From the NCBI GenBank assembly GCA_947069175.1, contig CAMTDV010000018.1, positions 46,450,869 through 46,514,868 on the forward strand: 64,000 bases of DNA, given 5' to 3'. The translations under genes were made by a program, and so were the position numbers. The DNA comes from Scalesia atractyloides (taxonomy: Eukaryota > Streptophyta > Magnoliopsida > Asterales > Asteraceae). The notes under the pieces were generated by a model, which saw only the letters and a program-made list of their open reading frames with translations, ran no database searches and was not told the origin of the DNA. This document shows positions 59,248-64,000 of the stretch, piece after piece; position 1 is the stretch's first letter, and every line of letters starts with the position of its first letter.

Positions 59248-59648
59248 TGTAGGACCGATCCTCGATGCTAAGGAACCTAAATTTGATATCTAACGTCCAT
59301 AATAGCAAAAATATTACGTCGTGTTTACCAATAGACAAGAATTAATCAGTTTAACATCAGTTTTTATTAATCAAACGTCAAGAGTACAAACTGACAGATC
59401 TTCGCCTCCAAAATGCCAAAGTTACAAATGAGAGAGGCTAGCTAGGTATTTATAGATGTACAAGTTCGCTAAAAGGAGGTGTAAGTTCGCCCGAACTTGC
59501 CTTAGAAAGTTCTGCCGAACTTGACTACACATGTCAACATGGGCGAACTTGTAACATCATTACGTAAATATTTCATACGACTAGCCTATTCAGCTCTATA
59601 CTATACAGACTCGATATAAGACTAAGATATAGACATTATGCACCAACA
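59248..59648 (-). repeat. 5' LTR of E (401 bp)
   Basis: Begins TGTAGGACC, ends CACCAACA, followed by the TSD GCTTT and the Gag sequence of D. The TATA-like TATTTATAG is at 59447-59455, immediately before a half palindrome and two full palindromes. Confidence 0.93.
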
Positions 59649-60773
59649 GCTTTTTGGTTTTCAATTACTGTACCATTTAACATTTTTACATTAGCACAAG
59701 TTCAGGAGTAGCTTTTTCGACATTTTTATATTTGCTTGTTATTTTGTCATAAGCTTCTTTCATGGTCTGTAATCATAACGAAAGTTTTCGTTGTGTACAG
59801 TCAATTCTCTTATGACTTTGACTTTATCAAGACATGGTTCACAAGGATTTGCGCACTTTGTGCAAGGTTTTTCAACCTCCACAACTTTCACAACTTCCTT
59901 TTCAGACACACTTACCTTAGCTTTTACCTTTTCTGCCTCTTATTTCAATGCTTCTTGTTTTTGCATCTCAAGGTAAGCTATTTCTTCTTCCTCAGCTCTC
60001 TGCCTATAACCTTTTATAATGGCATTTTCCAAAGCAGCATCAACATATGATATCTCTGATTCATCCACTACCTCTGCCATCATAGCAATAGTTTTCTTTC
60101 CGATGTATCTGTTCCAGTCAAAACCATCTTCTTCATGAGTAACAACAAGAGCTTGTTCTGTTTTCTTTGTAGATTTATCTTCAACTTTGACATGTGTTCT
60201 CATTGGATATGGTTTATATTGAAGATATTTCTTTTAATACTCATTGTTACTGCCAAAAGGATTTTGATTTCCACCTGCTTCTTGATTGTTGCATTCACGT
60301 TTGAAGTATCCCTTTTGTCGACACTTGAAGCATGTGACTTTAGACTTGTCGAATCCAAGCTTGTTGCTTGAATTGCCAATATCCCTTCCAGTGAGTGCCA
60401 CAAACTTGGTAACTCTTCTGATGATAGATGCTAGACTCCATTTTATATCCATCAGTTCCAACTCTTCTTCGTCCACCTGATCGTAATCCTCGGTAGTCAT
60501 TTCCGGATTACCGATCTTTCCAGCAACAAGGCTTTCATAGGATTCGAGAACAGTAGCGAGAAGTGCTATGTGCTGTTTAGCCACCTTTTCTGGAAATACA
60601 TTCTTCAAATCAACTGCTATGTTGCACTGGAAAACATTTGAATCAGAATTTGCTTGGCTTGTCTGATTTTGAAATGAAGATCTTGAACCAGCACTTGTAT
60701 ATCTAGCATATGGGGAACTTTGATTTGAAAAAGAATTTGTATTTGCACTAAATGCTGTTTTAATTTTCGGGCT
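59649..60773 (-). pseudogene. D Gag middle part, right of insertion E
   Basis: 60608-60234 includes a knuckle CFKCRQKGYFKREC in which the His is Tyr. 60203-59940 holds RHIGKK-like and coiled-coil sequence (EEEIAYLEMQKQEALK). 59939-59649 encodes the Cys-rich and coiled-coil part and ends IENQKA, directly continued at 30216. Frames shift between these pieces. Confidence 0.8.
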
Positions 60774-61565
60774 TTAAATCGGAGTATCTTGAACACCTCC
60801 TTTATAATAGACACCGACATCTTGAACAACATTAGAATTCTTTGACTTTGCAATTTTCATCAATTCCATTTCATGACCTTCCAATTTGTCGATGAAGGAT
60901 GACAACTTGAAATGTCTCCAAGATGGACTGTTCTTTAGAATCATCAGATACACTGTCCATTCTCCCTCAGGAAGTGCATCGGCCAACTTCTCGACTTGTT
61001 CTTCATTAGATCTTTTGATGTTATGTCTTCGCATCTGGACCATGAGGTGACAATATCTATCAATCATCTGCTTAATTGTCTCACCTTTGATCATCGTGAA
61101 GATCTCGAACTCTTTCTTAATTAAGGCCTTTTTGCTTTTAATCATTTCATCACTTCCTTTGAATTTATTGTAAAGAGCGTGCCATAATTCTTGTGATGTT
61201 TCATATTCTGGCAAAAGAATGAAGATATCTTCTTTTACTGATTGTTGTATCAAGCTAATCATTTTCTTCTCAGCAACATAATTTTCTTTGTCAGTCGACG
61301 AGAACTTGTTCAATGAAAGATCTTGATCACGCTCATCCTTTGGCCATTTGTAACCATCAACTGCAACCCAGCTGTTGAAAAGATTCGCTTGTATCCAATT
61401 CACAAACGTTTCCTTCCACCCTTCAAACTCGTCCTTACTCATTAGCTTTGGCGGTTTCGACGTAGTACCCATTTCGTTCTTAATATTAATCTGGTTCGCC
61501 GCAAGAGTATTAGCATTTGAAGAAGAAGCCTTTTGTGAAACGAACACGTTGTGGAAATCTTCCAT
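60774..61565 (-). pseudogene. D Gag core (open 263 codons)
   Basis: ATG at 61565 (protein MEDFHNVFVSQKAS). The core is uninterrupted: PKLMSKDEFEGWKETFVNWI, LWHALYNKFKGSDEMIKSKK, MIDRYCHLMVQMRRHNIK and ALPEGEWTVYLMILK. It ends at a TAA at 60774, about where C1 and E continue. It is the longest intact Gag piece among the copia elements here. Confidence 0.85.
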
Positions 61566-62279
61566 ATTTGACAATCTGAAGACTTGTCTGAAAATACGAT
61601 AAAAAACACTTGAAAACTGATTAGAAACAGACAAGTTCGGTCGAACTTGTGTGAAAATTAGTTTTTGATTTCAGATATTCACAAGTTCGGTCAAACTTAT
61701 ATGATAAGATCCAATTTTATCACACACACTCAAGTTCGGTCGAACTTGATGTGTATTTTGAGAAAAATTGCACTTCGAGCGGACTTGGGAGAAAGTTTCA
61801 AGAAAAAGACACTAAGTTCGGTCGAACTTGAGATCAATTTTCAAGAAAAAGTTAAGTTCGAGCGAACTTAGGTAAATTTTCAATAGAATTTATACAAGTT
61901 CGGTCGAACATGATAAAATTTGAAGAATTTAAGCTGAGTTCGAGTGGACTTATGATTAAAACCTTGAAAACCTATCAAGTTCGGGCGAACTTGAGTAAAA
62001 TTCAGTGAATTTTAGTCAAGTTCGGTCGAACTTGGTCTCAAGTTCAGACAAAATGATTTTGCAATTCATGGTTTTTTCAACTTTCTGATATCAATTGGAT
62101 TGAATATGATGTCCAAACTCTCATGGGTTTATCTATGATGTATTTTACATGTCATATTCAATTTTTAGCTGATTTTGTCCATGAAATCATCAAATATGTG
62201 AAAATATTAAGAAAAATGATAGAAAGGAGATGAATAAGAGAAATTATTGTCTTGATTCCAGCAAATTTAGGTATCCAGG
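61566..62279 (-). promoter_or_regulatory. D gag leader with ten-copy palindrome array
   Basis: Copies start at 61632, 61682, 61731, 61770, 61813, 61853, 61895, 61935, 61976 and 62017; the intervals are 50, 49, 39, 43, 40, 42, 40, 41 and 41 bp. The copies are variants of CAAGTTCGGTCGAACTTG. Next to gag the sense strand has CTAAT, a T-rich run and ATTTTCAG. 62040-62279 is AT-rich leader up to the PBS. Confidence 0.78.
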
Positions 62280-62290
62280 CTCTCAGACCA
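62280..62290 (-). other. Primer binding site of D, mutated
   Basis: Sense strand TGGTCTGAGAG, two mismatches from TGGTATCAGAG, two bases from the LTR edge at 62293. Confidence 0.75.
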
Positions 62291-62292
62291 CT

Positions 62293-62718
62293 TGTAGGAA
62301 TGTCCACGATTAGAACGGGAACCTAAATTTGTTATCTATTGTCCAATTAGGCGGAAACTAATGACAAGTTAACCAAATAACAAGAATTACTCATTTAAAT
62401 GTTGTTTTCATTGATCTAAAGTTCAATACATTCGAGAACCGGATCCGACAGAGCTTCGTTGTCTCTGTGCCAAAATCTCTCTAGGTTACAAATGAAATAA
62501 CCAAGGCACCTATTTATAGTTGCACAAGTTCGCTGGTTAGGGGATGAAGTTCGGGCGAACTTGACCTAATCAAGTTCGGCCGAACTTGACTTCATGCACT
62601 CCATCTCAAGCGAACTTGGCCTAATTCTATCTTAAATACGCCTCGTCTCTAACAAATTAAGCCCTATTCACTCAGACTTAATACATAATGACGTAGGCAA
62701 CAGACAGATGCACCAACA
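62293..62718 (-). repeat. 5' LTR of D (426 bp)
   Basis: Begins TGTAGGAATG and ends CACCAACA at 62718, then ACCCG and LTR F. A TATA-like TATTTATAG is at 62511-62519. Palindromes near 62546 and 62572 include the perfect form. Confidence 0.92.
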
Positions 62719-64000
62719 ACCCGATAGATCTATCAACAATTCCATGCATACAGTATTAATGCTTAAACAGCAAAACTTGCGCAAGAGCCCGCAATGGGTC
62801 TCTTATAATGCCTGCCTTACATATAATACATATATCCAACTAAAATGATAAATTTAATATTTGTGTTATCCCCGAAGTCCCCACCGAAATGTAAGCCTAA
62901 AACGACACTTACTCTCTTGAGACCAAGCGAATTCGTCACAATTCCAGATTTAAGCAATTTTAAATCTACACGGTCGTTTTATCCCCAAAACACCGTAACA
63001 ATCCCTGTTTCTTCTCCAAAACGCATATATCATTATTCCAAAATTCGTTTCATCCCGAAACATGTTTATATCAAAACTATATATTTTTCCACAAAAACAT
63101 ATTCATTGTTTAAACAAAGGAATATTTTATGCATGTAAGACGCTCCAATTATACATGTAATATAACACTTTAACAAAATATTTAAGCAAAAAGAGTTACG
63201 TTTGCCATAGTATAAACAAAACTTAATTACTACAATTTAGAATCAATCCATATCCAAAATGTTAGCCCACTAGTATAAAGTTTTTTTTAAGACAAAAACA
63301 ACGGAAGCTTATGCCTTTTGGGAAGTGTTTGGTTCTTGACATTGCTTGATCATCATCCGAGGTCTAAAGTGCATCGTTACCTATCATAAAATTTCATTCA
63401 AATGGTTATAAAACAAAGCATTTGAACAAAATGATTAAACACAAGAAAAATATTATTTTTTCAGCCCTTTCACCCGGCCATGTCAGCTTTCCCACCCGGC
63501 CATGTCAGCTAAACTTTTTTTTCAGAACATTCACCCGGCCGTGTCAAGTTTTCACCCGGCCGTGTCAGCTCTGCATGTTTACTTTTCTCTCAATTTACAT
63601 CCAAACTTATCCAAACTTATTCCAAACTCATTCCTATCACTTGGGTTTTGTTTCTTAACATGTCAAAGTTGTAATCCATTAACCGGATCCAAAATTTATA
63701 TAGTTTACGCTCCCGTTACCCTGTTTGCGTTTTACTTGAGTTTGACCCGTTTGATGTTTAAGCACCTAAGCTCAAAACATCCACAACTTTTTAGTGGAAT
63801 TATTTTCCACGATTACGCCCATTACCCGGGCTTAATAACTTCGTGTTCCACCACTACCCGGTTTGCGAGAACACATAATCGACCCATTAGATGTTCAAGT
63901 TCATAAACTTGAATCATCTACATTCCTTTCATGGAATTATTCTTTTTTCATCTAAAACCCATTTACCCGGGTTCGTCACTTTGTGCTCCACGCTTCCGTT
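62719..64000 (-). repeat. Gypsy-type LTR F, part right of insertion D, runs out of the window
   Basis: Continues 25616-26312 after the D insertion (ACCCG repeats the ACCCT left of D). No Gag or Pol similarity is found up to the window end. Open stretches at 62845-63138 and 63422-63906 are low-complexity and not considered genes. Confidence 0.55.
63471..63569. repeat. Four-copy CACCCGGCC motif in LTR F
   Basis: CACCCGGCC(A/G)TGTCAGC or a close variant occurs at 63471, 63493, 63532 and 63553. The first two have CCATG and the last two CCGTG. CACCCGG also recurs further right in singles (ACCCGG near 63827, 63856 and 63966). Confidence 0.7.

Larger units (their letters stand above)
30217..59648 (-). 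mobile_element. Ty1/copia element E (Sirevirus-like, with third ORF), hosts H and G
   Basis: LTRs at 30217-30616 and 59248-59648 are flanked by a perfect TSD GCTTT (30212-30216 and 59649-59653). After removal of H plus G it is about 14.7 kb, large for copia. Sense-strand order: LTR, PBS, palindrome leader, gag, protease, integrase, RT, RNase H, 1.4-kb non-coding region, a second leader-like module, a long third ORF, PPT, LTR. All ORFs carry nonsense or frameshift changes. The LTRs differ at roughly 23 of 400 positions by eye. Confidence 0.93.
26313..62718 (-). mobile_element. Ty1/copia element D (Sirevirus-like), gag-only deletion derivative, hosts E
   Basis: LTRs lie at 26313-26737 and 62293-62718 with a mutated tRNA-Met PBS on the right and multiple PPTs on the left, so it reads on the minus strand. 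The flanks ACCCT and ACCCG match at 4 of 5 bases. After removing insertion E it is about 7 kb: leader with palindromes, Gag, a jump from the protease region straight to the end of RNase H, then a long 3' non-coding region. Integrase and RT are absent. By eye the two LTRs differ at about 6% of positions. Confidence 0.88.

Noticed and set aside
61632..62034. Regular spaced repeats considered as a CRISPR array
   Set aside because: The repeat is a variable 18-bp palindrome inside a plant retrotransposon leader, spacers are AT-rich and homologous between elements, and no cas genes exist.
61632..62034. Palindrome CGAAC/GTTCG considered as a bacterial LexA-type operator
   Set aside because: The arms are in the opposite arrangement and the context is a plant nuclear retroelement.

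Overview
The window is plant nuclear DNA made almost entirely of nested LTR retrotransposons. I see no intact host gene, rRNA, tRNA or bacterial feature. Evidence: plant Ty3/gypsy and Ty1/copia gag-pol domains, primer binding sites complementary to initiator tRNA-Met (TGGTATCAGAG and variants), polypurine tracts, TG...CA LTRs and 5-bp target-site duplications (TSDs). The Gag coiled-coil segment, the multiple PPTs and the extra ORF of the copia elements are most like Sirevirus-type elements of large-genome eudicots. The overall flavour suggests the daisy family (Asteraceae), but that is an inference from family knowledge without a database search.

Layout. (1) 1-2811: fragment A of a Tekay/Del-like chromovirus. 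(2) 2812-23689: copia element C1, broken by chromovirus B (2921-16850, LTRs of about 3.8 kb, decayed coding region). (3) 23690-25615: the only stretch outside recognised LTR elements; it holds short exon-like remnants and GC-rich repeats. (4) 25616-64000: a five-level nest. Gypsy-type LTR F (25616-26312 and 62719 to the window end) is split by copia D (26313-62718). D is split in gag by copia E (30217-59648, TSD GCTTT). E is split in the RT region by the small non-autonomous copia-like element H (38269-52950, TSD TGCCA). H is split in its leader by chromovirus G (40249-52121, TSD TTGGT).

G is the youngest: its 3-kb LTRs differ by about 28 positions counted by eye (about 1%), and it has an uninterrupted 1527-residue gag-pol plus a separate 208-residue ORF upstream of gag. 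LTR pairs of D, E and H differ by roughly 5-6% by eye, consistent with the nesting order. Every element whose polarity can be read lies on the minus strand.

Most interesting: the copia elements carry arrays of an 18-bp palindrome (core AAGTTCG-NN-CGAACTT), mostly about 41 bp apart, between PBS and gag. In E a diverged copy of the same leader, ending in the same splice-acceptor-like signature, lies directly upstream of the extra third ORF. H keeps LTRs, PBS, palindrome array and PPTs but no gag-pol. Fragment A and the left part of B look like a 5.9-kb tandem duplication.
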